DNA of 64,000 bases from assembly GCA_965227875.1 (NCBI GenBank), contig OZ245783.1, forward strand, positions 1,116,001 through 1,180,000. The letters are read 5' to 3'. This document shows, piece after piece, positions 50,724 to 60,173 of the stretch (positions are counted from its first letter, which is position 1; every line of letters begins with the position of its first letter). Position numbers and translations under genes: made by a program. Under the pieces are notes generated by a model. It was not told where the DNA came from. It ran no database searches and was given only the letters and a program-made list of their open reading frames with translations. The stretch comes from G965227875 sp965227875 (GTDB lineage Bacteria > Pseudomonadota > Alphaproteobacteria > Rhizobiales > JAJFHC01).

Positions 50724-51413
50724 TCAGCCCACGAGGTCCGGCAAAGCGTCCAGGCCTTCGATGATGTACTTCGGCCGCCCGGGCAGTCGTTCGACCTCGA
50801 GCCCGAACCGGTTCATCCAGACGACCGAAAACCCGAAATGGGCCGCACCCGCGGCGTCCCAGCCATTTGTCGAGACGAAACAGATTTCCGAAGGCTCACT
50901 GACCCCGAGCCTGTCGACCGCAAGATGGTAGACGCGGCTGTCGGGCTTGAAGACACCGACGTCTTCCACCGAGAGGCTCATGTCGAGCACGTCGCCGAGA
51001 CCGGCCGACGTCACCGCCGCGGAGAGCATATCCGGACTGCCGTTAGACAGGACCGCCGTCTTCAGCCCGCCGGCCTTCAGGGCCCGCAGCGCCGGCAACG
51101 CATCCGGGTAGGCGTCGAGCGTCATGTAGAGCCCCATCATGCGGTCCGCGAGATCGGCATTCGCCACGCCATGGGCGGCCAGCGCGTAGTCGAGCGCGTC
51201 GCGTGTGACGACGCGGAAATCCGCGTGATCCTTCATGAGGCTGCGCAGCCAGGTGTATTCCAGTTGCTTCTGCCGCCACATGCGCGACACGGCATCCGCG
51301 TCCGCACCGATCTCAGAGGCGACCTTCGCCGTCGGCGAATGGACGTCGAAAAGCGTGCCGTAGGCGTCGAAGACGCACGCGGCGATGGGGCCGAGACTGT
51401 CTTGCGAAGGCAT
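50724..51413 (-). CDS. Haloacid dehalogenase, type II (L-2-haloacid dehalogenase-like)
   Basis: HAD-superfamily hydrolase, 229 aa. The nucleophile Asp is in CVFDAYGTLFDVHSP, followed by motif II LSNGSPDML, the motif III lysine in GVFKPDSRVY and motif IV FVSTNGWDAAGAAHFGF, with the family's W-x-NR segment (VVWMNRFG). This is the type II pattern: inversion of L-2-haloalkanoates to D-2-hydroxy acids. True dehalogenase activity cannot be told from related hydrolases by sequence. It diverges from the nitrile hydratase operon across 116 bp. Confidence 0.88.
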   Translation of the reverse strand: MPSQDSLGPIAACVFDAYGTLFDVHSPTAKVASEIGADADAVSRMWRQKQLEYTWLRSLMKDHADFRVVTRDALDYALAAHGVANADLADRMMGLYMTLDAYPDALPALRALKAGGLKTAVLSNGSPDMLSAAVTSAGLGDVLDMSLSVEDVGVFKPDSRVYHLAVDRLGVSEPSEICFVSTNGWDAAGAAHFGFSVVWMNRFGLEVERLPGRPKYIIEGLDALPDLVG

Positions 51414-51529
51414 GGAACTGTCTCCATTCTTGCCGGAACCGATCGAACCGTCTTGGCACCCGGCGGGGGAATGCGCAAGACTGCGGTCTGCAAGGTTTCG
51501 TGAAACGGAAAAGCGGAGGCGACCGCATC

Positions 51530-52159
51530 ATGCCCCACGACCATCCCCACGATCACGACGAAGGCTCCGCCCTGTCCGACGTGGCGCTTCGTGTGCGGGC
51601 GCTGGAGTCCCTCCTGGTCGAACGGGGTTATGTCGACCCCGAAGCCCTCGACCGCCTGATCGAGACCTACGAGACCAGGGTCGGGCCGCGCAACGGCGCG
51701 CGCGTCGTGGCCCGCGCCTGGAGCGACCCGGACTACCGGTCACGGCTTCTGGCGGACGGGACCGCGGCCATCGCCGAGCTCGGCTATTCGGGCCGCCAGG
51801 GCGAGCACCTCGTCGCCGTGGAGAACACGCCCGACACACACAACATGGTCGTGTGCACCCTGTGCTCATGTTATCCGTGGCCGGTGCTCGGCCTGCCGCC
51901 CGTCTGGTACAAGTCGCCGCCCTACCGTTCGCGCGCCGTCGCCGACCCGCGCGGCGTGCTGGAGGAGTTCGGCGTCCACCTCGACGAGGGCGCCTCCGTC
52001 AGGGTCTGGGACTCGACCGCCGAGATCCGCTATCTCGTCGTGCCCATGCGGCCGGACGGAACCCGCGACATGGACGAAACCGCGCTTGCGGATCTCGTGA
52101 CCCGCGACTCCATGATCGGAACCGGACTGCCGCTGTCTCCCGGGGAGGCGGCGTCATGA
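51530..52159 (+). CDS. nthA: Nitrile hydratase, alpha subunit (cobalt type)
   Basis: Hydrates nitriles to amides with the beta subunit. The product is 209 aa. Metal ligands are in the C109-T-L-C112-S-C114 claw (VVCTLCSCYPWPVLGLPPVWYKSP); Thr rather than Ser after the first Cys indicates non-corrin Co(III). The N-terminus is His-rich (MPHDHPHDHDEG). An in-frame GTG at 51500 exists, but GGAGG at 51515-51519 serves the ATG at 51530. Its stop overlaps the beta subunit start (ATGA). No amidase gene is in the window to process the amide product. Confidence 0.93.
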   Translation: MPHDHPHDHDEGSALSDVALRVRALESLLVERGYVDPEALDRLIETYETRVGPRNGARVVARAWSDPDYRSRLLADGTAAIAELGYSGRQGEHLVAVENTPDTHNMVVCTLCSCYPWPVLGLPPVWYKSPPYRSRAVADPRGVLEEFGVHLDEGASVRVWDSTAEIRYLVVPMRPDGTRDMDETALADLVTRDSMIGTGLPLSPGEAAS

Positions 52160-52800
52160 GAGGCGGCCAGGATCTGGGCGGCATGCACGGGCTGGGACCC
52201 ATCGTGCGCGAGGAGAACGAACCCGCCTTCCACAGCGACTGGGAGCGCCGCTGTTTCGCGCTGACGCTCGCCATGGGCGCCACCGGCGCGTGGAACATCG
52301 ACGAGAGCCGCCACGCCCGCGAGAACCGCCATCCGGCGGACTACTTGAAAATGAGCTACTACGAGATCTGGCTTGCCGGCCTCGAAAAACTGCTCGACGC
52401 ACACGGCCTCGGCGCAGCGCACGCGCCGGACCCGGACGCGGTCTCCCGACGGCTTGCCGCGGAAAACGTCGACCGTGTCCTGGCCGCAGGCGGACCGACC
52501 GAGCGCGACGCCCCGGCCCCTCCGGTGTTTTCCGAAGGCGATCTCGTGAAGGTCGGCATATTCGCGGGCCCCGGCCACACCCGGGCGCCGGGCTACGTCC
52601 AGGGCCGCCAGGGCATCGTGGAACACCATCACGGCGCGCACGTGTTCCCCGACACCAACGCCCATGGCCGGGGCGAGTCTCCCCGGCATCTCTACACGGT
52701 GTCCTTCAGCGCCACGGACCTGTTCGGAGAAACCGCCAGACAGGGCGACCGGGTCCAGGCCGACCTCTGGGAACCCTACCTGGAAGCGGCCCGGCCATGA
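52156..52800 (+). CDS. nthB: Nitrile hydratase, beta subunit
   Basis: Structural partner of the alpha subunit, 214 aa. It starts MRGGQDLGGMHGLGPI, the family opening, and continues with WERRCFALTLAMGATGAWNIDESRHARE, which carries an Arg that contacts the metal claw. A C-terminal SH3-like domain (about 125-212) contains FSEGDLVKVG and the closing ADLWEPYLE. Undivided, unlike thiocyanate hydrolase, where this part is split. Overlaps both neighbours by four bases. Confidence 0.93.
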   Translation: MRGGQDLGGMHGLGPIVREENEPAFHSDWERRCFALTLAMGATGAWNIDESRHARENRHPADYLKMSYYEIWLAGLEKLLDAHGLGAAHAPDPDAVSRRLAAENVDRVLAAGGPTERDAPAPPVFSEGDLVKVGIFAGPGHTRAPGYVQGRQGIVEHHHGAHVFPDTNAHGRGESPRHLYTVSFSATDLFGETARQGDRVQADLWEPYLEAARP

Positions 52801-53168
52801 CCGGCCCGCCGTCCTCGCGCGACATCCTTGCCGCCTCACCCGCCATCCCCGCAGATGACGACGGTCCCGTGTTCGCCGAGCCCTGGCAGGCCCAGGCCTT
52901 CGCCATGGCGGTGAACCTGCACGAGAACGGATGTTTCACCTGGACCGAATGGGCACAGGCTCTGGGCGCCGAGATCGAGCGCGCCGGGCCGCAGGCCCCC
53001 GCGGAAGACTATTACCTGCACTGGCTCTCCGCCCTGGAACACCTCTCCGCGGCCAAGCACCTGGCGACCTCGCGGGAGCTGGCGGACCGAAAGGCCGCAT
53101 GGGACCGCGCGGCCCGGGCAACCCCGCATGGAGAACCCATCGAACTCGGTCGCGAGAATCGCGGCTGA
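52797..53168 (+). CDS. Nitrile hydratase accessory protein
   Basis: 123 aa, resembling the N-terminal region of the beta subunit (FAEPWQAQAFAMAVNLHENGCFTWTEWAQALGAEI). Such proteins assist maturation, helping cobalt insertion into the alpha subunit or swapping subunits. It is coupled to nthB by ATGA overlap, giving the order alpha, beta, accessory. The C-terminus (WDRAARATPHGEPIELGREN) fits the family ending. Confidence 0.88.
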   Translation: MTGPPSSRDILAASPAIPADDDGPVFAEPWQAQAFAMAVNLHENGCFTWTEWAQALGAEIERAGPQAPAEDYYLHWLSALEHLSAAKHLATSRELADRKAAWDRAARATPHGEPIELGRENRG

Positions 53169-53299
53169 GGGGCTCACGAAACCGGTGCGGGCCATCACGA
53201 TCACGCCAGCCGGTGGGAATAGGCGTTGTCCGACAGGGCATCTTGTGTAGTCTGCCGGGCGCAAGGACACGTCCGCCGAATCGACGGAGAGCACGAGAC

Positions 53300-54166
53300 A
53301 TGAGCCAGACGATCAGGGACCTTGGCCGCTTCGACACGCCCGTGCTCCTGTGCGGCGGCGCCTACGGCAACCTCGAAGCCCTCGATGCCCTCCTGGCGGA
53401 GGCCGGGCGGCGCGGCATTCCACCCGCCAACATCATCCATTCCGGCGATGCGATCGCCTACTGTTCGGATCCCGAAGCGGTCGCCCGTCGCCTTTCCGAC
53501 CGCGGCATCGCGTCGATCAAGGGCAATGTCGAGGATCAGCTGGCCGCCAATGCCGGGGACTGCGCCTGCGGCTTCGAGGAGGGTTCGGCCTGCCAGGTCA
53601 TGGCCGTCGAGTGGTATGCCTACGCGGATTCCGAGATTTCCGGCGAGACCCGCGACTGGTGCGCTGCCTTGCCCGACCAGCTCGCGTTCACCATGAAGTC
53701 GCGTCGCTTTCGCGTCGTCCATGGCAGTGTCACGACGATCAACAGGTTCATGTTCGGGTCTCTCGACGAGGACGAATTCGAGCTTGAACTGCGTGCCGCC
53801 GAAAGCGACGTCGTCGTCGCGGGACACACGGGGCTCCCCTTCACCCGCCACATCGATGCCCGCGTCTGGCACAATACGGGCGCGCTCGGCCTGCCCGCCA
53901 ATGACGGGACCACGCGTGTCTGGTTCAGCGTCGTCACGCCGTTGAGCCACGGCGTGAGGTTCGAGCATTTTCCACTCGACTACGATCACGCGGCGGCGGC
54001 CGACAAGATGCGTCGGCGCGGCCTGAGCGAGGCCTATGCCCATGCCCTGGAAAGCGGCGTCTGGCCGTCTCTGGACATTCTCCCCGCCGCCGAACGCGCG
54101 GTGACGGGAAAAGCCCTTCATCCCGGCATGACGGTCTGGGCCGCCGTTCCCCGAAACGCCGCCTGA
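53300..54166 (+). CDS. Metallophosphoesterase-like protein with altered metal ligands
   Basis: 288 aa. The overall path is that of the calcineurin-like family (YfcE/ApaH-related): LLCGGAYGNLEALDALL, IIHSGDAIAYCSDPEA, SIKGNVEDQLAA, VVHGSVTTINRFMF and VVAGHTGLPFTR. Compared with the usual motifs, Asp-x-His of motif I is Gly-x-Tyr, the motif III His is Val, and the last GHTH is GHTG. Only the Gly-Asp of motif II, the Asn of motif III and two His (HG, GH) remain. It may be catalytically dead or use one metal. ATG at 53300 has GGAGAG ahead. Not part of the nitrile hydratase unit by spacing (131 bp). Confidence 0.75.
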   Translation: MSQTIRDLGRFDTPVLLCGGAYGNLEALDALLAEAGRRGIPPANIIHSGDAIAYCSDPEAVARRLSDRGIASIKGNVEDQLAANAGDCACGFEEGSACQVMAVEWYAYADSEISGETRDWCAALPDQLAFTMKSRRFRVVHGSVTTINRFMFGSLDEDEFELELRAAESDVVVAGHTGLPFTRHIDARVWHNTGALGLPANDGTTRVWFSVVTPLSHGVRFEHFPLDYDHAAAADKMRRRGLSEAYAHALESGVWPSLDILPAAERAVTGKALHPGMTVWAAVPRNAA

Positions 54167-54176
54167 GACATCCCGT

Positions 54177-55448
<1,272 letters not shown>

Positions 55449-55501
55449 GTGTTCGCCCCCCGCACGGCATGACCGCGATGTGGATTTGCAATCAAACTAT
55501 T

Positions 55502-55528
55502 ACACCGCTTCTAATGTGTGAACGGTGT
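55502..55528. promoter_or_regulatory. Inverted repeat upstream of the exbB-type gene
   Basis: acaccg / cggtgt arms (one more matching base just inside after one mismatch) with 15 bases between, in the AT-richer 200-bp gap between the antiporter and the ExbB-TonB series. A plausible metal-regulator site, but no consensus is matched. Confidence 0.3.
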
Positions 55529-55648
55529 CGATGCGCCGCATTGCGGATATTGTCGGCAGGGCAATACACACGCACAATGTAATGTGCTAGAGACACCGGG
55601 CTGACGGCCTCCGAGGCGGGCCGGTATGGGGATCTTTGGGAGACAAGT

Positions 55649-56383
55649 GTGTTGGGTAGCGCAGGCGACATCGTGTCGAGGGCCATGGCGGCGATCTGGC
55701 AGGGGGGGCCTGTCATGTTCATACTGGCCCTGATCTCGTTCGTGGCGCTGACGATCATCATCGCCAAGATCTGGCAGTTCCGCAACCGCCGGGTCGGACG
55801 GCGCAAGTTCATCGCCCCGGCCCTGCGCAACTGGCGCGACGGGGATCATTCGGCGGCGGCCGCGCTTGTCGCCCAGGAACGCAGTCCCATCGCCAAGGTG
55901 ATGTACGCGGCGATGCAGTCGCTCAGCCGTACCAACCCCTCGACCGAGACGGTGGAAGCCGAAATCACCCGTTCCGCCATGGGGCAGATCGCGGCGCTCG
56001 ACACCGGCTTCCGGGCCCTCGAGACGATCTCGATCCTCGCTCCCCTGATGGGCATTCTGGGCACCGCGCTTTCGCTGATGGGCATCGGCACGGGCGGCGC
56101 GCCGTCGCCGATGTCGGCGGCGCTGGTGGCCACGGTCACCGGGATCTGCATTTCGATGATCGTCGTTGTCTTCTACTACTGGCTGGACAACCGCGTGGAA
56201 CGCGAGCGCCGCGCAATGGAAGCCGCTGCGTCCGCGATCATCGGCACAGCGGTCGAAGCGCCGGCCCCGCAGATGCCGTCGTCGCGTTATGAAGAGCGCG
56301 ACGAGGAAGAGGAAATCGACGAGTACGAATACGAGTACGACGACGATGACGACGACGAGTATTACGAGCCCGAACTGAGATAG
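55649..56383 (+). CDS. ExbB-like proton channel subunit (MotA/TolQ/ExbB family) with acidic tail
   Basis: Inner-membrane subunit of a TonB energising complex, 244 aa. Three membrane segments: FILALISFVALTIIIAKIW, then about 120-140 and 150-175 (ILAPLMGILGTALSLMGIG and AALVATVTGICISMIVVVFYYW), the ExbB core. The last 30 residues (215-244) are almost all Asp, Glu and Tyr, which is unusual. The start is GTG with GGGAG ahead. Followed after four bases by an ExbD-like gene. Confidence 0.85.
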   Translation: MLGSAGDIVSRAMAAIWQGGPVMFILALISFVALTIIIAKIWQFRNRRVGRRKFIAPALRNWRDGDHSAAAALVAQERSPIAKVMYAAMQSLSRTNPSTETVEAEITRSAMGQIAALDTGFRALETISILAPLMGILGTALSLMGIGTGGAPSPMSAALVATVTGICISMIVVVFYYWLDNRVERERRAMEAAASAIIGTAVEAPAPQMPSSRYEERDEEEEIDEYEYEYDDDDDDEYYEPELR

Positions 56384-56387
56384 ACCG

Positions 56388-56801
56388 ATGCGATTTTACC
56401 GTCGACAGAGATCGCTCTGGCGCGCCGCAGTGCTGTCGGCCCTCAACGTTCTCATTCTCGTGGCCGTGCAGGGCGCGGGCGAGACCGGCGCCTCCGAGGA
56501 CAAGGCGCCCGAGGTCACCTACATCATCAAGAGACCGTCGGACAACCGGCCTGAAGGTCTGCCGATCGTGGCGATAATCGAAGCCTCGGGCACGGTCTAT
56601 CTCGACGGCATACCGGTCGGCGCGTCCGAGCTGCGCCGCAATTTCGAGGAAGCGATCGATACCACGGACGCAACACACGTCTCTCTCGAAGCCGAGCCGA
56701 ACACGCCCTCCAGCCTGATATCCGACGTGCTGGCCGCCGCGACGCTTGCCGGCGCGAAGTCGATCGCCATCGTCACGAAGATCGACGGGGCGGAACAATG
56801 A
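56388..56801 (+). CDS. ExbD/TolR-like protein, first copy, lacking the membrane Asp
   Basis: 137 aa, one N-terminal membrane helix (AAVLSALNVLILVAVQG) and a periplasmic ExbD-type domain (IIEASGTVYLDGIPVGASELRRNF to AGAKSIAIVT). True ExbD has a conserved Asp in its membrane helix that carries protons; none is present here. Basic start (RFYRRQRSLWR) puts the N-terminus inside. It overlaps the second copy by four bases. Confidence 0.75.
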   Translation: MRFYRRQRSLWRAAVLSALNVLILVAVQGAGETGASEDKAPEVTYIIKRPSDNRPEGLPIVAIIEASGTVYLDGIPVGASELRRNFEEAIDTTDATHVSLEAEPNTPSSLISDVLAAATLAGAKSIAIVTKIDGAEQ

Positions 56802-57205
56802 TCGCCATCGACCGGACACATCGCCGGAGATGGCCCCTCGTGGCGGCGTTTCTCTTCCATGCGGTGGTGCTCGTCATGCTGATGCCCGTGGTCGGCGGAT
56901 CGAACGGCCCGCTCGGCTTCGCGTCCGCCGTCATGTCGCAGCTTCTCGGCCCGGCCTCGCGGACCGAGGCGGATTTCAACCTCCGTGTCGACACCCTGGG
57001 GGAAATCGAATACCGCGGCGAGAAGATCACCCTTGGCCAGATCGCCTCGGTGCTGGACCGCGACCTGCCGAGCACCGGGAATACCGTCGTCGGGATCAGC
57101 GTTTACGAAACGACCGATGCGGCGACGCTCGGACAGATCATCAGGGAAACGGAAAAAGCCGGCGTCACGCAGATTCGCCTTAGTGTCGCCAAGCTGAAAC
57201 AGTAA
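56798..57205 (+). CDS. ExbD/TolR-like protein, second copy, lacking the membrane Asp
   Basis: 135 aa. Similar plan: a basic start, one membrane helix (LVAAFLFHAVVLVMLMPVV, no acidic residue), then a periplasmic domain with FNLRVDTLGEIEYRGEKITLGQIASVL and ITQIRLSV-like ending. It is strongly diverged from the first copy, so the pair may form a heteromer. Next gene is tonB, 38 bases on. Confidence 0.7.
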   Translation: MIAIDRTHRRRWPLVAAFLFHAVVLVMLMPVVGGSNGPLGFASAVMSQLLGPASRTEADFNLRVDTLGEIEYRGEKITLGQIASVLDRDLPSTGNTVVGISVYETTDAATLGQIIRETEKAGVTQIRLSVAKLKQ

Positions 57206-57243
57206 CGCTACAGTCGTTCAGGATTCCGAAAGCAGCGACGACC

Positions 57244-58248
57244 ATGACCCGAGTTCGCATCTACGAGTGGCTTATCGCCGGATTTGTCGTTCTCCTCCTG
57301 CACGGAGCGGGCCTCGCGGCCTGGGCCCTGCTCGCCTCCGATCGCCCGCAGAGCGGCGTGGTTCTTCCGGGTAAGGCCACCGAGGACACCGCGGCCGGGA
57401 AGGAGACGACTGACCCGTCCGAAACGGTGACGCTGTCCGTACGCGTGATCGGGGCACCGGCGCTCGGACCGGGTGTGGCCGCGCCGCAGGCGGCCCAGGA
57501 AGGCCAGGCCATCGCCTCGATCTCGACAAGCCCAGATGGTTCCGACAAGGACACGTCGCAGATCCTGCCGACGATCACGACGGAACAGTCCTTCGAGCAG
57601 GATGCACTGGGCGGCGCCTCGACGGAGGGCAACACCTCGTCGGAAGACAGTGGCGTGTCCGCGGCCGTCGTCCCAGAAGCGCCAGTGAAGGCGGTGGACG
57701 GCACGACCGTCGGCGGCACCGACACCACGTCCGATGCAGCCCCCTCGGTCACGGAAACGTCGACCGCAGCCGCGACAGGCGAACGCCGCAAGATCCGCGG
57801 ACCTGTTCCGGTCCCCAAGGCCCGCCCGGAAGCGGAAACCGGCACCGCGACGGTAGCCGCCCCGGAACCCCCGGCCGCCCCCGACGAATCGAAGGTCGCG
57901 GCCGTGACCCCGACGACACCTCCGGAATCGCAGTCCGGCGGCTCGTCTTCCGCCGGGTTCAGCGCCGCACAGTCGAACTACTACCGGGTTCTGATTGCGG
58001 AGTTGAAGAATGCCCTCGTCTACCCGGACTCTGCACGGTCCGAAGGTCTGGAAGGCACGGTGTATCTCAAGATCCTGGTCCAGCGCAGCGGACGCATAAA
58101 GTCGTACGACATCATCACGAGTTCCGGGCATCCCGAACTGGACGAAGCCGCCGTGGAAACGCTCAAGAAAGCGAACCCGGCCCCGGCCTTCCCCGACGAG
58201 ATCCCGGAAAACGAGCTGAACTTCGGCGTCCCGATCCGGTTCCCCTGA
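57244..58248 (+). CDS. TonB-family energy transducer
   Basis: Periplasm-spanning protein that links the inner-membrane complex to outer-membrane receptors; 334 aa. An N-terminal membrane anchor (LIAGFVVLLLHGAGLAAWALL) is followed by a long Ser/Thr/Pro/Ala-rich linker (about 30-240). The C-terminal TonB domain (about 245-334) reads YYRVLIAELKNALVYPDSARSEGLEGTVYLKILVQRSGRI. No TonB-dependent receptor is encoded in the window. Position before DUF1007 and NicO genes points to metal uptake. Confidence 0.9.
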   Translation: MTRVRIYEWLIAGFVVLLLHGAGLAAWALLASDRPQSGVVLPGKATEDTAAGKETTDPSETVTLSVRVIGAPALGPGVAAPQAAQEGQAIASISTSPDGSDKDTSQILPTITTEQSFEQDALGGASTEGNTSSEDSGVSAAVVPEAPVKAVDGTTVGGTDTTSDAAPSVTETSTAAATGERRKIRGPVPVPKARPEAETGTATVAAPEPPAAPDESKVAAVTPTTPPESQSGGSSSAGFSAAQSNYYRVLIAELKNALVYPDSARSEGLEGTVYLKILVQRSGRIKSYDIITSSGHPELDEAAVETLKKANPAPAFPDEIPENELNFGVPIRFP

Positions 58249-58381
58249 TCCACCGGTCTTGCAGGACACGGCCGCCCGGGATCATACTCCGGCCACAGTT
58301 TTCGGACAAAGACTGCGATTCGTTTCACTGAGTAGGGGCAGCGGACGTGACAATGCCGACAACCGGTATCTGGAGATCATG

Positions 58382-59062
58382 ATGACGAGGCTGAAAGCAT
58401 TCGGCCGTGCCGGGCTTTATCCCGTCATCGCGATTGCCGCGACACTGTTCGTGGGCGAGGCCGCCGCACACCCTCATGTCTGGATTACCTCTCGCAGCGA
58501 CGCCGTGTTCAACGACGCGGGACAGATGACGGCCGTCAATGTCGAGTGGACGTTCGACGAGTATTACAGCGTCACGGCTGTCGAAGGGCTCGACACGAAC
58601 GGCAATGGCACATACGAGCCGGACGAACTGAACGGTCTCGTTGCCGAGAACATCAAGGAACTGAAACCGTACCGCTACTTCACCCAGGTCACCTCGGACA
58701 AGACGCCGGTCGAATATGGCGACGTGACCGAGTTCGGATCCTACATGAAGGACGGAACGCTCACGATGTTTTTCCGGCTGCCCCTGGCCAAGTCTCTCGA
58801 CCCGCGGGCATCGAAGATCGAGTACCGGATGTACGATCCGGAGTTCTATATCGCCATCGAGTATCCCGCCAAGGGCGGTGCGAACATCGTCGGCAAGGCG
58901 CCCGGCGATTGCCGCACGAAAGTGTTTCCCAGCGAAGCCGATGCCGAAGATGCGGCTGGCAACAGCGAGGAGTTCTGGGCGAAGTTGTCCGAGGGCGGCG
59001 ACATGGGTGCGCTCTATGCCGAGCGCGTGATGATCGTTTGCGGCACGGAGACACAGTCCTAG
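58382..59062 (+). CDS. DUF1007-family periplasmic protein
   Basis: 226 aa with a signal peptide (RAGLYPVIAIAATLFVGEAAA, then HPHVWI). The mature N-terminus HPHVW, exposed by cleavage, is the DUF1007 hallmark and a likely metal-binding site. The family occurs beside NicO/RcnA-like transporters, as here. Start: two adjacent ATGs (58379, 58382); the second is better spaced from TGGAG. Probably a metal-binding partner of the transporter that follows after four bases. Confidence 0.87.
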   Translation: MTRLKAFGRAGLYPVIAIAATLFVGEAAAHPHVWITSRSDAVFNDAGQMTAVNVEWTFDEYYSVTAVEGLDTNGNGTYEPDELNGLVAENIKELKPYRYFTQVTSDKTPVEYGDVTEFGSYMKDGTLTMFFRLPLAKSLDPRASKIEYRMYDPEFYIAIEYPAKGGANIVGKAPGDCRTKVFPSEADAEDAAGNSEEFWAKLSEGGDMGALYAERVMIVCGTETQS

Positions 59063-59066
59063 GACA

Positions 59067-60173
59067 ATGATTTCAGCACACGTGAAGTCCCTGTTCATCG
59101 GCATTTTCGCGATGCTGTTCATGCTCCAGTTCGCGGGCCTGTCTCCGGCAGACGCCTCGCTTGTGAAACAGCGGGAGACCGCGACGGAAGCCTCGGCGCC
59201 GACCGCGTCACCGGGGCTGTGGACGCGCACGGTTCACTACATTCAGGTGCAGCAACAGTCGTTCTACCGAAAGCTCGCGGGCGCGGTGAAGGAGGTCAAG
59301 GCGAACCGGTCTTTCGAGGCGGCATGGTCGCTCGTCTTCCTCAGCTTCATCTACGGCATATTCCATGCCGCGGGCCCGGGGCACGGCAAGACGGTGATCT
59401 CCGCCTACCTGCTCGCCAACGAATCGCAGGTCAGACGCGGCGTCGTTCTGGCGTTCCTGTCCTCGGCCATGCAGGCCGTCACGGCGATCCTCCTCGTCGG
59501 GATCGTCGTTATGATCCTCGGTTTTGCCGGACGGAGCGCACAGCGCAGCGTGCTCTATCTCGAGCAGACGAGCTACGCCATGATCTGCGCCGTCGGCCTT
59601 TACATGCTCTGGCGCGTCCTGTCTCCCCTCCTGCGGTCCGTTCACGTCCCCCAACTCGCCCCGGCCGGGCATGGGCATGGAGGTGATCACGTCCACGATC
59701 ATGGTCACGGGCATGACCATGGGCATGATCACGATCACCACGACCATGCCCAAGGACACGTTCACGATCACGACGAACACGGCAATTGCGCCTGCGGCCA
59801 CACGCACATTCCCGATGCGTCCTCGCTCGAGAAACCGCTCACATGGCAGCAGGGCGCCTCGATCGTATTCGCAATCGGAATCCGCCCCTGCAGCGGCGCG
59901 GTCCTCGTGCTGGTCTTCGCCAACGCGATCGGCATCTTCATGGCGGGAATGGTGGCGACGTTCGCCATGGCGCTCGGCACGGCCTTGACCGTGTCCGCCC
60001 TTGCGGTACTGACCCTCGTTTCCAAGAGTATCGCGACCCGCCTCCTCGGCCGCAACGCCCGCTGGCTTGACTGGACGGCCCGCGTCTTCGGCGTAACGGG
60101 CGCGGTGCTCGTGTTCCTGATCGGTGCGGTCCTGCTCGCAGGATCCTTCGGACCCCAGCGTCCCTTTATCTGA
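59067..60173 (+). CDS. NicO/RcnA-family nickel/cobalt transporter with His-rich loop
   Basis: Inner-membrane transporter, 368 aa. An N-terminal signal-like segment, then HAAGPGHGKTVISAYLL (the family's metal-path motif), a second set of helices to about 195, a cytoplasmic or periplasmic loop at about 200-250 with more than 15 His interspersed with Asp, and GIRPCSGAVLVL after it. The loop could bind Ni2+, Co2+ or Zn2+. Direction (uptake or export) is not decided by sequence; coupling to TonB genes favours import. Last eight bases overlap the converging DM13 gene. Confidence 0.9.
   Translation: MISAHVKSLFIGIFAMLFMLQFAGLSPADASLVKQRETATEASAPTASPGLWTRTVHYIQVQQQSFYRKLAGAVKEVKANRSFEAAWSLVFLSFIYGIFHAAGPGHGKTVISAYLLANESQVRRGVVLAFLSSAMQAVTAILLVGIVVMILGFAGRSAQRSVLYLEQTSYAMICAVGLYMLWRVLSPLLRSVHVPQLAPAGHGHGGDHVHDHGHGHDHGHDHDHHDHAQGHVHDHDEHGNCACGHTHIPDASSLEKPLTWQQGASIVFAIGIRPCSGAVLVLVFANAIGIFMAGMVATFAMALGTALTVSALAVLTLVSKSIATRLLGRNARWLDWTARVFGVTGAVLVFLIGAVLLAGSFGPQRPFI

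Noticed and set aside
51530..52800. Thiocyanate hydrolase instead of nitrile hydratase
   Set aside because: In thiocyanate hydrolase the beta-like part is split into two subunits; here it is one intact 214-aa chain plus a typical accessory protein.
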